Below are positions 45,641-58,219 of a stretch of DNA of 64,000 nucleotides, in pieces (within the stretch, counting starts at the first letter, position 1; each line of letters opens with the position of its first letter). Both the position numbers and the translations under genes were made by a program. Source of the stretch: Escallonia rubra (Eukaryota; Streptophyta; Magnoliopsida; Escalloniales; Escalloniaceae); contig JAVXUO010001751.1 of assembly GCA_033065855.1 (NCBI GenBank), positions 124,001-188,000 on the forward strand, given 5' to 3'. Below the pieces are notes generated by a model. It did not search any database, was not told the origin of the DNA, and saw only the letters and a program-made list of their open reading frames with translations.

Positions 45641-47599
45641 AAGATTAGGATCCAATTCATAAACACACATGCTTTAATGAAACTGTTAATGTGCTCGCGA
45701 GCATTGCCTTGCCGGCCATCGAGCCTACTAAACTTTGGAGGAACGCCACCAACCGGATATGGTGCTTGTGCTATATGTACCACAAATCTGGGCTCATAAT
45801 TTATGACAAAATATGTCCAAAATATTCTTTTGAGATGCCGTGTAATTTTTAGACTTAATTCAACATAATTAGCATGAAAAACAAGAAATTTCTAAAATGA
45901 TTCTATATTACTAATATAGCCAATCTAGTTTGCATCACCCAATATTCAAGTTCGAGGACTAATTAATATGATCTTATCATAAATCTGGTAGGCGTAACGA
46001 AGTACCATCCAGCCCTGGCTTCTCATGTGTAAGGATCAATTTGTTTTGTGTTTTGCAGCCTTGCTCCACCTATAACCCAATAAGTGGGAAAACGTGACCT
46101 ATAAAGGAAGGTTAGCCCCTCTATTGCGGACCACCCCAAAATGTTTTGATCGACCCAGAAAGGTCTAACTTGGAGTCGCTGTGGCGAACTGCCTAGGGAA
46201 AAAATATAAAAAATAGAATTTTATGGAATCGCATCTTATTTAACTAAAAGAAAATAAGAAAAACCTAGAAATGAATCTAATGTGTCCACAAGGAGGACTA
46301 GCCTGTCGAAACCAAGAGAGGGATTCGGGGATGAAATTACGCAAGGGGAATATGTTTGGCACCCGTCGCGTCCTTTCGGTCTCTACTTCATTTTATTGAA
46401 ATATTTACCTTAAAAACATGTAGCATGCAAAATATGATAAAACTATCCCTAAGTTAATTCTTATGTTTTTTGCTTGAACTCGACATCGAGGGTTGAATGA
46501 ATTGTCTATATATCCGATCGGGCTAATCGGAATCAAAACCGCCATAGCTCGATTCTAGTCCTAAAGGAAGTAATTTACATTTCGAGCCTAGACGCGGACA
46601 AAGAAATGTAAAAGATTCTTTTTTGATATTTTAAATATAGATGCGATTACGGGGTGGGGAGACAATCTATATGATTTTTTGATCTAAAAAGCTAATAAAA
46701 ATTACCTCGTGAAGTAACTTGCCTTCAAGACTCGCGGATGTTCTATGAAGGATCCACGATGCAATGACTAAAAAAACCTTCAAACATAAGCTCTAAAGTA
46801 AGCTTTTCGACCCGTTAAAATGAAGGCCAATAACTATTTTTACAGTGCTCGGGGTCGCAGAACTTGATAAGATTGGTTATGCTAATCTGTAAGGCTGGAG
46901 ATAAGTCAGAATATTGGATAGAATTGTAGATTGACAGTAGTGAATTAACCAGTTGTTAATAAAAAAACTAACCGATTCATCTCATAAATTAAAAAAAAAA
47001 TAGTTTTTCAGAAGTTTGAGGAATGATCTGACCCAGTTTTCAGTAATTATCTCTGATTTTATAGATGAGGTGTACCAGATTTGGGATAATTCATTTTCTA
47101 ACCATAAAATAGATTGATTTGATCTTGGCATCAGGGATAATTCATAAATCATTTCCCCAAATTATCAAAACAAACTAAATCAATTAAATGACAAAATCTA
47201 GACCTTAGACTGAACTTGACACAGTAAGACTGTATTTATAAATTCGACATGCAACTGGACGAGATTGATGGACTGGATATGCAAGTGGACCAGATTGATG
47301 GACTGGACATGCAACTGGACAAGACTTGGACAATTAAACTAGACTAGACTAAACTATTTAATTATTTCACATTGCTAGGCCTAAACACAATAATGCACTC
47401 TAATTAATAATAGAACCCACTAATTATTTCATTGTTAATGACTGCAAAAATGGGGTGTCTACGGAGCCCCTCAGTGATGGAAAAGGCATCATTTTTTTGT
47501 GGTAAAAACATGGAAAAGACAAGACTATGAATACACTTGAGTACCGTGAAACAAATATGAGGTCGGACCTGTACAAGCTTCTTACGTATCCTTAGAAAG
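45641..47599. other. Repeat-like intergenic DNA, no genes
   Basis: 46130-46400 (GGTCTAACTTGGAGTCGCTG, GGGATTCGGGGATGAAATTA, TTGGCACCCGTCGCGTC) resembles the conserved leader seen in large non-autonomous plant LTR elements, but I can define no LTRs. 47240-47330 has three copies of CAACTGGACNAGATTGATGG-type sequence. No coding region is supported. Confidence 0.35.
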
Positions 47600-48480
47600 G
47601 GATCGAACCAACGTAGTTCGTAAAGGATAAGGATATTGTTTGAAGCCTGAGCCAACAGTAACAATTTGGTCGTCAGGGAAAGTGAAGTTAAACCTTGTCT
47701 CGAGTCAGCGCCAACAGTAACAACGATTCGTCGATAAACAAAAGGTGTATCCTTAGAAGTCGGAGCCAATAGTAACAATGGTTGGTCGTCTAAGGATACT
47801 GAGAAGTCATGTTTAAGACCTAGAGCCAACATGAACAATAATTGGTTGCTTAAGCATGAAGCACATCTCGAAGTCTGAGCTAACAGTAATGACAATTGGT
47901 CATCCCGGTGTACTAAAGACTTATGACTAAGGGCCGGAGCCAATAGTAATGATGGTTGGTCGCTTAGTCATAAGTACATACACCTAGAAGCTAAATCCAA
48001 TGGTAATAACACTTGGTCGTTTGAGGATAAAAACGATTGGTTGCCTAAACACACCGAAGGCTTATGACTATGAGCCAGAGCGAATAGTAACAATGATTGG
48101 TCGTTTAGTGATAAGGACATATTCCTAAAAATCGAAGCCAATGGTAATAACAATTAGTTGTCCAGGAATCTAAAAAATTCAAGTCTAAAAGCAGGAGCCA
48201 ATGATGCATCACTAAGCAGTTAGTTGTTTAGGTAGAAGAGATCTATCATGTCTAAAAGCCAGAGCCAACAATGCGTTACCAAGCGATTGGTCATCTAGGA
48301 AAATGTCTAGAAGCTGGGGCTAACAACCCGTCATTGAGCAGTTGGTCCTCTAGGTAAATAGGAGGTGACGTGTCTAAAAGCTAGAGCAAACAGTGCGTCA
48401 CTAAGCGATTGGTCGTCTAGGTAAATAGGGTTAACATGCCTAAAATTCAAAGCCAACAATGCGTCACTAAGCAGTTGTTT
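47600..48480. repeat. Degenerate minisatellite of about 14 units, period about 55-68 bp
   Basis: Each unit holds a core close to GAGCCAACAGTAACAATGATT, then GGTCGTCTAGG, then a variable A-rich spacer ending ATGTCTAAAAG or similar. Later units change the core to GCCAACAATGCGTCACTAAG. Minus-strand open frames with repeated DDQ-LLLLA peptides are due to this periodicity. Units are too diverged and spacers too irregular for CRISPR. Confidence 0.8.
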
Positions 48481-48528
48481 TGATATGTTTTATTAATATA
48501 GTGGCATCATAAAAAAGGGGGAGATTAT

Positions 48529-49770
48529 TGATCTACGGGTTTAGATTCTTTATTTGGATGACTCTAATTTGTTATCCAATGATTAATCTAATTGTATTAT
48601 TAAGTATGATTTTAAGAAACATCAAACTCGAACAGTGTAGATATCTCCTTGGATGAAGACTTTGGACTTAGACTAAATCCACTTTTTTATTGTTTACAAT
48701 TATTCTAAGTCAAGCTTTCTAAAGATCAACTAGAAAATCAAAAAGAGCCAAAATGGAAAAGCTTTGATTGCCAACGATCTTTTCATTCGAATGAACTTAA
48801 TTCATTCGACCGATTCCGTCAGTAACTTTGCTTTTGTTCAAAAATCATTTTTATTCAAATGTTTTCTTAAATCATTCGACTATTTCTTTTAGTGAATTTG
48901 GTTTTGTCCAAAAGATGTTTTCATTCGAACGTTTTTCAAAAACATTTGACCGAGCTTTTCAGAAGGAAGAGATGATTTTACTTGTTGTTTTCATTCAAAA
49001 ATTTCCAAAACATCCTAGCGATTCTTTCAAACTCTACTTGATTTTGTTCAAAAATTTTCATCCGAATGAATTTCATATTCATTCGACTGATTTCTTTAGA
49101 GTGATCCAAATCTTTCTAGGATGCAATTCATCCGAACAATTTCTAAAATCATTCAAATGTTTTTCTCATTAAATGTTTTCTGTCCCGTCCCATGAAATGC
49201 TCTTCCACAGTCATATCCTCTCAAGTAAAACAGGGACACTTAGGGAGTTTATTATTTACCTTTTTTAACATCTCAAAAAATCTCTCTAATCTCTCTATTA
49301 AAACTCTTTCCCAATATATACATACATCTGCATAATTCCTTTTGTGAGAGATTGCTATTTGAGATATTGTCAAGAAAGCTTCTTGGTTAATTGATCTTTA
49401 AGATTCAGATCTTCTAACCTAAGAAAGCTTAGCTCAACTGGTCTTCTATTGTAATATCTACTCTTTGAGGAGTGTAAGTTGTATTTTAGTTGTAATCTTC
49501 TATTCACTTGTAACTGTTGGAAACTTTTGAAGAGGTTTTCTGAATTGTACTGAGGTTTGAGCTAGCACCCAAAATTAGCTAGTTATTAGAAGGCTCAAGT
49601 ACTTCTTCATTTTGTGGAGTGTTGGGGATTTGACATAAGCAGGTGGAGCCGGACCAGTATAAATCGTTATGTCGATCTTTGATTGCGATTAGCTTGTGAG
49701 TTAAAATTTTAAATTCCTACTTAGATTTGTAACACCTATCCCCCCCCCCCGGTGTACTTAGGGACCTACA
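48529..49770 (+). mobile_element. Copia LTR, about 1.24 kb, with PPT-like left and PBS right
   Basis: The segment starts TGATCTACGGG and ends CCTACA. It contains a TATA-like CCAATATATACATAC near 49312 and a T-rich leader. It is followed at 49773 by TGGTATCAGAGT, a tRNA-Met primer-binding site. On its left is AAAAAAGGGGGAGATTAT, a polypurine tract. A C11 run occurs at 49741-49751. Confidence 0.78.
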
Positions 49771-49840
49771 AATGGTATCAGAGTCTTGCGCTTTGTTATT
49801 TCTTTTGTGACTTAACCATCAGGCGTTAAAAGATCCAATT

Positions 49841-50240
49841 ATGGAAGATGGTTCAGCAACAAATCGACCATCTCTGCTGAAAATGATAACTATAGCTATT
49901 GGAAGAACCGAATGAGAAGCTATGTGAAGCAAGATGATTATGTGTGGCATGTCATAAAACATGGTCCAATTATTCCATGAAGGACGGTCCAGATGGGAGT
50001 AAGATTCCCAAGGGGATCCTTGAAATGAATCCTCAGAACGCAAATCTCTTCTCCATGGACGACAAAGCAAAGATATCACCCGCGGTAGTCTCGATGTAAA
50101 TAAGTATAATCGAGTCTCAGCCTGTGAAACAGCTCAAGAGATGTGGGGGTTGTTAGAAGTCACTCACAAAGAAACAAATCAATTTAAGGAGACTAAGATC
50201 AACATGTTGGTGCCACTTCTGTCGAGTTTAAGGGCTTAAC
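49841..50240 (+). pseudogene. Truncated copia gag
   Basis: The start MEDGSATNRPSLL is followed by NYSYWKNRMRSYVKQDDYVW and, after frame changes, NRVSACETAQEMWGLLEVTH. This is the gag region that follows the LTR and PBS of copia elements. It ends abruptly near 50240, with no pol. Confidence 0.78.
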
Positions 50241-51134
50241 TCTAGAGCACTCATAAAAAAAACAAGATACAAATTAATTACAAGGCCTTTATTGTATATG
50301 TAGTTCTCCATGTTTGTGTATGGATAGGAGTTCCATGTGTGATATGTGACCGGTTAGTCAACAAGGATTAGTGGTTCAAACTTTATGTACGACACTATAC
50401 ATATTAGCTTTGTTATGTAACCAATAAGTTAAGATGTTGTAAAACCTTTTCATTTATGCATGTAATTCATTGGATAGGAAGATCTAACTTTTAACTTTTT
50501 CTTTTTCGATATTTTGAGAGGGGGGGGGGGGGGGGGGGGGGAGGGATGGTTGGTGTTTTCCAAAACATAATGTCCAAATTTGTTTGTTTTGGGATTCATT
50601 TTGCGTGTCAAAATGGTATGAAGGGAAGGTGAAAAGTAAAAGAATGAAGAATCCCACATAGAAAAGAAATGAAAAATTAAGTCTGTATATAATAGGGAGC
50701 TCCACTTATTCATGTTTGTGGTATGCTAAGGTGTCTACAAATGCACCGAATATTATGCGAAGCACTATACGATAAATGATCACAGGCACGCGTTAGCGCG
50801 CATCCATAAGCATGGCAGTAGGCTTTGATGGTGCACTTTCCACTTCGAATATGCGTGTTGTCACGAGATGCGATTAGATGCGGGTTAGATCAAAACCGTT
50901 CTAATCCAGATTGAATGGGTGCATGGTAAAAGGGTGTAACCCTTGTTGAGCAGCCCGCCCATTAGTCCGCTATAAATAGAGCACATGATCAGATTTTTGG
51001 ACACCCTAAATTAGCCTCTAGTCTCTTTCCTTCTTTCCTTTCGGCAAATCTTTTACTACAAGGAACTTTTGCAGAATTTCTTACTTGTAAAAATATCATG
51101 CAGATTCTCCTTTTTCTTTATGTAGATCTTTGAC
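50241..51134. other. Intergenic sequence with a G22 homopolymer
   Basis: No gene is supported. 50520-50541 is an uninterrupted run of 22 G followed by AGGG, a strong potential G-quadruplex on this strand. Confidence 0.5.
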
Positions 51135-51846
51135 AACAAGGAATTTTGCACCCAAAGGAAGAGTTAAATCAAGACAGCATGGAATGGTGGAAGTTAGTTT
51201 GGTTCACAGGGAACATTCCAAGATGTGCAATGATCCTATGGCTACTATGCAAAGGTGGGATAAGAACAAAGAACAAAGAACAAACTAAAGGCCTGGAACA
51301 TTACTCAAGAGGACACATGTGTCCTGTGTAACAAAGACAGTGAAACCATTGACCATATGTTCATAACTTGTACATATACACATGAATTATGGAAGGAAGT
51401 CCTTACTAGACTGAAATGTGAATTGTCTATGGACTCTTGGCCTAAATTTCTTCAAGCAGCAAGCAGAAGGTTTAGAGGAAAAAGTTTGATAGCTAAGCTA
51501 TGCAAGCTAGCAGTAGCAGTAACTGTCTATGGAGTGTGGAGTGAAAGAAATGTTAGGGTGTTTGAGAAGAAATATGCCACAGTACAAGGGTGTTTTTGTA
51601 TGATCCAACAATGGATCAAGTATCGAATTTATAGCTGGAATAAAGCTCCAAGCACATAGAGAAACAAGGGGCTATGCCAAACATGGTACTTGGATAAACA
51701 GAGGATACTAAAGGAAGTAGTATTAAGTCTTTTGTTGGTGTATGATTTCAAAACATATGTACAGTAAAGGATTGATTGTAAAGATGTAAATAGTTTTTTG
51801 AACCATGAATGAAATACAAGGACTTATGACCGGAAAAAAAAAAAAC
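51135..51846 (+). mobile_element. 5'-truncated LINE 3' end with poly(A)
   Basis: The sequence encodes a reverse-transcriptase zinc-binding domain typical of plant LINEs and related genes: WWKLVWFTGNIPRCAMILWL, then DTCVLCNKDSETIDHMF and CTYTHELWKEVLTRLKCEL, to SWNKAPST and a stop at 51657-51659. A single frame change is at about 51290. A 3' tail of about 175 bp ends GACCGG followed by A13 (51834-51846). The polymerase and endonuclease domains are missing, the usual result of truncated target-primed insertion. Confidence 0.82.
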
Positions 51847-52370
51847 ACCCTTAGTTGTTTGATACACCCTCTAATCCAAAAATGGTATTTTAAGGGGGAA
51901 AAAAAAGTCGAATACGATTATAATATTCCACAAACACTTCAATCAAAAAGACCATCTTAAGGGGGAAAAAAAAAAGGTTTTGCCAATTAACCTTATTCGT
52001 GCTTGAATATAATATAGACCGGAGCTTGGCTTGGTGGTTTCATGCAAGGGACGGGCACTGGTAGTAGCAGCCAAGCAGAGCATACCACACTTGGGGTTGG
52101 GCTTCAAAATAGCACATAAACTTTGCTTCTTTGAGTAAAAAGTTACGTGGAACATGACTGAAGATCTGGAGCATGATGCTCGGGCAGATACAAAAGAAAG
52201 GAATAGGTTTTCTCTAGCTACTAACGTGCAATGCACGCTTGCACTCGAACTAGTCTTATTCAAGCAGTCAAACAATGAAGTATAGACAGAATATAGAGTA
52301 ATCAAGTCCAAACACCAGCACAAGCAATGATTAAAGGACCTCTGAGTTGTCTTACATGAATTCAAACAAC
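51847..52370. other. 3' flank of the diterpene synthase gene
   Basis: This region should contain the 3'UTR of the minus-strand diterpene synthase. I see no other gene. Confidence 0.5.
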
Positions 52371-55300
52371 CTAGAAGCATTTGTTTGGATGTTGTGAGAG
52401 ATTGATGGGTTCATAAAAGATTCTGTTTATGTCATCTTTTCCGCTTCCTGGAGTTCGGAATTCATCGCCCCTTGCATACAGATAATGGCACAACTTGCTT
52501 AACTTCCAAACAGACTCCTTAACTGCTTTTGGAACCAAGCTCCCATGTGTTTGAAGCATCATTCGTAGTACTTCTCTCCTGCTGGATTCGATGATATGTC
52601 TCACTTCATCTTTAGCATCTTCTTCGGCCAGGCTACCATTCGATTGATTTACAAGTAAAGAACAAAGATTTAGTTTTCTTTCTACGCTCTCTCTCTGCAA
52701 AACAAAGTGAGAAGTTGGACTTCTGTTACTCTTCAGACTGTAGTTTTACTATATATATCTCCTATGAATGAGAAACTGTCAAGGACAATTCTTTTCCGAA
52801 ACAACTACACTACCAAAAGAGAGAACTTTACCTCATCTGATCTGTAATCATTCAGAGGTCGTACAACTCTGCCGATATAATAGTATAGATTGGCATATTC
52901 TTGGCTGCTCAAAACATTTTCTGCCAGTTCTGGGCCGAGAAAAAAGTAAATAGTGGAATAAATTCCACATCCAACTGTAGCTGTCCCATTAAAGATATAC
53001 TCATCTATGCCAGGAGCCAAGTTTTCAGTCCACCAATCGACCTCTTTCAACATACATTTGATCATCTCCAGGTTCTGCACTTGAACGTTGATGCCTGTTA
53101 TTTTCCAGTGAGACGTAAACTCTATAAACTTTATATACTCAATCCTAAATGTCGTACCAAATTAATTAGGTGATGTTTAACACATCGACCTTGCTTAGCG
53201 AATGCCTTGGGTGCAAGATCATTATTAATTGTATCGTAAAGTGCAGAGAATAGGATCTTGTTTCGTTCGGAGTTGTAACCAACGGAGGAGTATTCATCCC
53301 ACCTGCAGGCCATTATTTAGGTGGAACATTCAGTCAGAGGACCGTTAATTAGAAGTATCATGTGTAAAAGTTGCGTGCCTTCAAAACTTAAGAAAATTTT
53401 CACAATCAATGAGGGGAAGATTTTCTGAATGCAGCTTTCTTACACGTTTACAGTGTAATACCAACAAATGAATTGCCATTTTTTCTTTGATAATAAGGTA
53501 CTTTTAGTAAAAAATACTGCAAGGAAACTTACTTTTCAACCAATTCAATGATGTTGAGCAATTCTTGTCTTGTCCCGTCAATGTCAAACATATCATCCAA
53601 TATAGTTCCAATAATGGAAATCTTACTCCATGCCATTCGTGCATCGGCCAATTCAGGTGAAAAATGGACACTAGCGACTACGAAATGGGAGGAGTACAAT
53701 ATATGCCAGTCGAACCCCAACTGATCCATTCTGGTATCTTTCACCCATCTGGTTATGCATGCATTATGACCTATCAGTAATGAAATTTCGTAGAATGCTC
53801 TAAAGAGGTAAACGTTAGTGTCGATACTTCTCAAGTAGCTGAAGTTCTTCGCGGTGTATGGCTTGGCAGCTGTTAAAATCTTCCACCGCCAGTGCAAGAA
53901 TGACCCCATTATCGATATTGGAACACCTGCCGGAAACATGAAGGCAGTAATATAATACCAATTAAGTACCTAGCCAACATTTTTGTTGTTGTAACAACTA
54001 ACTGATCATCTACCCCAACCAACGTAACTGTTTACCTATGAGATGTTTTGAGCATTGCGAAATTATCTACGTCGTACAGATCTATGCTTCTTCTATGCTC
54101 AACTCGATCTGCATTGTGAATCGAAAACTCAAGGGCATATTCCACCTAAAAATGGCACCATCATTGTTTCTCAGCTAAGACACAAACAAACGGAAAAGAA
54201 AAAAAAAAGTACTATTACCTCATTCCGCAATCTTTCATCATAAATTGCTCGATTCAACAACTCGTTGTTTAAAAAGTTTCTTGTCCATTCATGAATCTTT
54301 TCAAGAATCGGTTCCCTTTGAAAAATTCTGATTTGTGCAGCCTTATATAACTCCAGAATTGTGCTAGTATTCGTATATTGCATGCCTACGGTACTGAAGA
54401 AGTACTCTTCATCAACGAATTCCGATAATGCATCTGCAGCATGAACACGTTATTAACACATCCACAATAGGAAATAATTGATAATTAAGCTCTAAAACTG
54501 TTTACATATATACCACCAAAATCTCAAGTTACTACCTGATATCTAAATGTATCTCTATTTTTCAACTGAGTTCACATTATATCTCACATTGTATGTGGGA
54601 TATCATAGTACCAACCAACAACAACAATCAGACTTCCTTTTTCCTTCTTCACGTCCTCGTATAGTCCGAACAGGGTCCAAACCCGAGAATACATCACCAA
54701 TTCTATGAAGAGTTGAATATTGACACTTAGTAAAAAAAAAATTAATTTTGGCTGGGCCCAATTTACAAATTCGGTTAAACCCAGCCCGTACCCTCACATG
54801 TTGAAGTGAGAACCGCAGCCATCTATACAGAAGCTAAGCTGAAGTGGGCCCAATATACAAATTCGGTATTTTGCTTCTGTAGTTGGGTTTTGCTAGTTCT
54901 GGATGACCTTGTATCCAGTTTTCTTTTAGTTTTGTTGTTGTATTTCGTTCTATACTTTGTAAACGTTCGCTTTTTTCCTGGTATATATTTCTATCTTAAC
55001 AAAAAAAAAAAAAAAAGAACTGCGTTTACTACTATTATGCACTTTAATCCACTAGAGAAACACGTGGTACTGTAACCAAACTCTTAAAACTTGCAAAGGC
55101 GAGTTTGCTGCCAATAGCTTTTGAATTCGGAGTACACCTGATCCAACCTCATAACCGTGCATTCTTAGGAGCCGAAATGCTGAGGCGCAACATGTAACAT
55201 CCAAAAAGATTTCCTCATTTCTTTGCTGCCAGGACCTACAAATCATCAAAAGTTATGGTTTGAATAACACACACACATACACACTCACGTACACAACGCA

Positions 55301-58180
55301 TATAAGATTAACATAGCGCTTTTGTAAACTACCGATATGTTTCGCTAAGGATGCTTTCTATCTCAACTCCAAAATGTCGATCAATTCCCAACTTCATAAC
55401 TGTGTCAACCACAGAGAGGCGAGAGTATATGTCGAAAGGATAAACTGTGGGAACTGCAAAAAAATATGTCAAGAAAACCAACTTGGAAGAAGTGACGAGA
55501 TGAATACTAAAAACGGTTAAAAGAATTCATGATTGCTTTCATTTTTCGTTAGGAACGCTTTCATAATATTATGAAGGTACAACATGGATGATGCGTTTAT
55601 AAGGCAGCCAAAAGTGCAAGCTTATAAAAATAAAATATGGCAATCAAAGTTCACTATTTTGACTTCGAAATTGATTACGCTCTTAGAATTATGTGTACTT
55701 ATAATCTAGTACCCGATTTTCCGTATAAGTTCAAGAGAGACCGAAGGTACTCAACGCTCTTATCATCGTGAAGGTGAATCAAGCTAGCTGCTGTAGTGGC
55801 AGGTGAATTGAATAGCGAGCCATTACTTCTTTGGTGAGTCATCACCTCCTTCCAACTATGAGCTTCACCAAATGCTTCAGCAACATATGCAATACGACTT
55901 TTGTCCCTGAAACTGCTTTAGGGAAAGCTCAAAGCATTAGATTTGCTTCAAATAGTAGCCAGAAATGAAACTAAAAAATATTGATAAACCGTTCGTAGAG
56001 CTTTCCGTTTTGTGCTCCCGCTCACTAAAAAATATTGAGAACCTATCTGAAGCATCAGAGTTGCTTCAGATAGGTTCTCCCTCAACACTTGGTTGAGATA
56101 ATTAGATGCATCACATTGGTCTCGAATGCTCTGTATTGTGCTCCCGCTCACACTACAAAAAAAAAGCTCTTTAGCTATGGACACAAATCCGTCGTTAAAA
56201 GTGGCATTTACCGGGCGGACGACCCTGTCAATAATGATCCGTCGGTAAAGTTTTTACCTACGAACAATTCCGTCACTAAAAACCCTTATCGACGGATCTT
56301 TACCTATGTGATTTTAGCGACTGAAGATCCGTGGCTAAAGAATTTTAAAAAAAATATTCTATTTTCGGTGGAATTGTTTAAATATTTTAGAAAATATTTA
56401 GCACGGAATGCATTTTTTGCTAATAAATCTGTCGCTAAAGCCATTAAATAAATTTAAAGGTAGGCTTTTAGCGACAGAATATCAATGAAAATTTTGAAAA
56501 TATGACTTTTAGCGAGTGGATATGTCTATCGCTAAAAGTCATGTTATAAGACCCATTCCCCTCTTTCTTTTCTCTCTCCGCTTTTTCTCCGACTCTCTCT
56601 CTTTATTTTTTCTATGTTTGCACACGACCACCGACGACAACCCCTTGCCCGCCAACCGCCCTTCGGCAACCGACACAACTGCCCGCGCCCCCCCCCCCCC
56701 CCCCGCGCGACTGACAACAGCCGCCACATCTCCTCCATGCGGCCACTAACACACCATCCCCATTGCCGCTAACAATATGTAAATTTTAACCCTAATTAAA
56801 TGTTTACAATTTATAGTGTAATTACATGTCATGTTGAATTTGTTATAATGTATAGTGTAACTTAATTTAATTTGTTATAATGTAGACTTTAATTGTATAT
56901 ATAGTGTATGTAATTTGTTACAAGTTATAAATTTAATTAACCTAATTAAACTCGAATTAATCATAATTAAAACCTATTTAACACTAATTAACCTTAATTA
57001 AACCCATTAGCCCTAAGTAGTAGTTAGTCATAATCAACCCTAATTAGCCCCAATTAACTCTCAATTAAATCTCAATTAGCACTAATTAATTCTAATTAAA
57101 CCAACTTAACTCTAATTAACCCTAATTAGCTCTAATTAGCCTTAATTAACACTAATTAAACTCATTTAACTCTAATTAAACCGAATGAGGGGTATCACCA
57201 TCTGTATGGGGTAGATGTTTGATAAGTGGATCACTGATCCATCTTGGGAAGCGAAAAGTAATAATGGGAGGGAGAACAAAAGGGATCATGATCGTACGCA
57301 CAAGGAAAGGGGGTGGGGAAGTGCGTCACTACGTCGTCTGACATAAGAATGTGATTGAGAACCCCGACCCTGGAAAATAATGAAGTGTGTGCTTTGACGT
57401 ACAAGATGGCGGACGTGAGGAAGAGGACTTCGTTTTAGATATTGCATGACCGATCGATGTAAGTTACAAATTATTATTTTTTACAGTTAAAATTTTGGCT
57501 ATGTATTTGATGTATGTTGCCTTAATGTCTTCAATGTCAAATCACTATTTTTCAGGCCTCGTATGCACGAAACAGGGGGTTCAGTAGCAGTTTGGGTAAC
57601 CATCAGCATCCACAAGTACGAGTACCAGGGGATTGAAGCGGTGGCTGGATACACCAGGGGTCGTCGTTAGTAGGCCGAAAGGATGCATACGCAGCCTGCC
57701 CAGCGCTACTGCACGAGCCGTGATGGATCGTCCCCACCCCCTGCTGCCCCTCCACAGACACAGACACTTAACACGGAGCGACAGTTACACCCGGAGGATG
57801 TTCGTCGCCTTGCTGAAGAGGTGTTCAGGATGATCATGATTCAAGATCAGGTAGAAAACAATTATTTTATGAAGTCAATATATACATGAATAAACACAAT
57901 ATACAATTACTATCGAGATTAATGCATCCGTGCTTTTACCTGCAGGACGAACGACAGTACCCTCCCGTGGATGAGGATGATCAGCAGGATCTGGATTTCG
58001 ATCTCGACGACCCCTGAGCCCTTTCCCTCTTCCCTTCCCGTGCCTCCTGGACTTGTGCTCCCCTCCTCTCCTCTGTTTGCATCCCCCTCCCGCTCTTATC
58101 CCCGCATCATGTTATATTTGGTTCACAGTTCTGAACAAACTTTGTATATATTTTATTTTTTGATTAGTATATAATTTGAA

Positions 58181-58219
<39 letters not shown>

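Noticed and set aside
47404-48153. Minus-strand frames of 179 and 61 codons as possible genes
   Set aside because: They follow the minisatellite periodicity and end with it. No family signature is present.
47600-48480. CRISPR-like array
   Set aside because: Repeats are strongly diverged, spacers are irregular and the genome is a plant.
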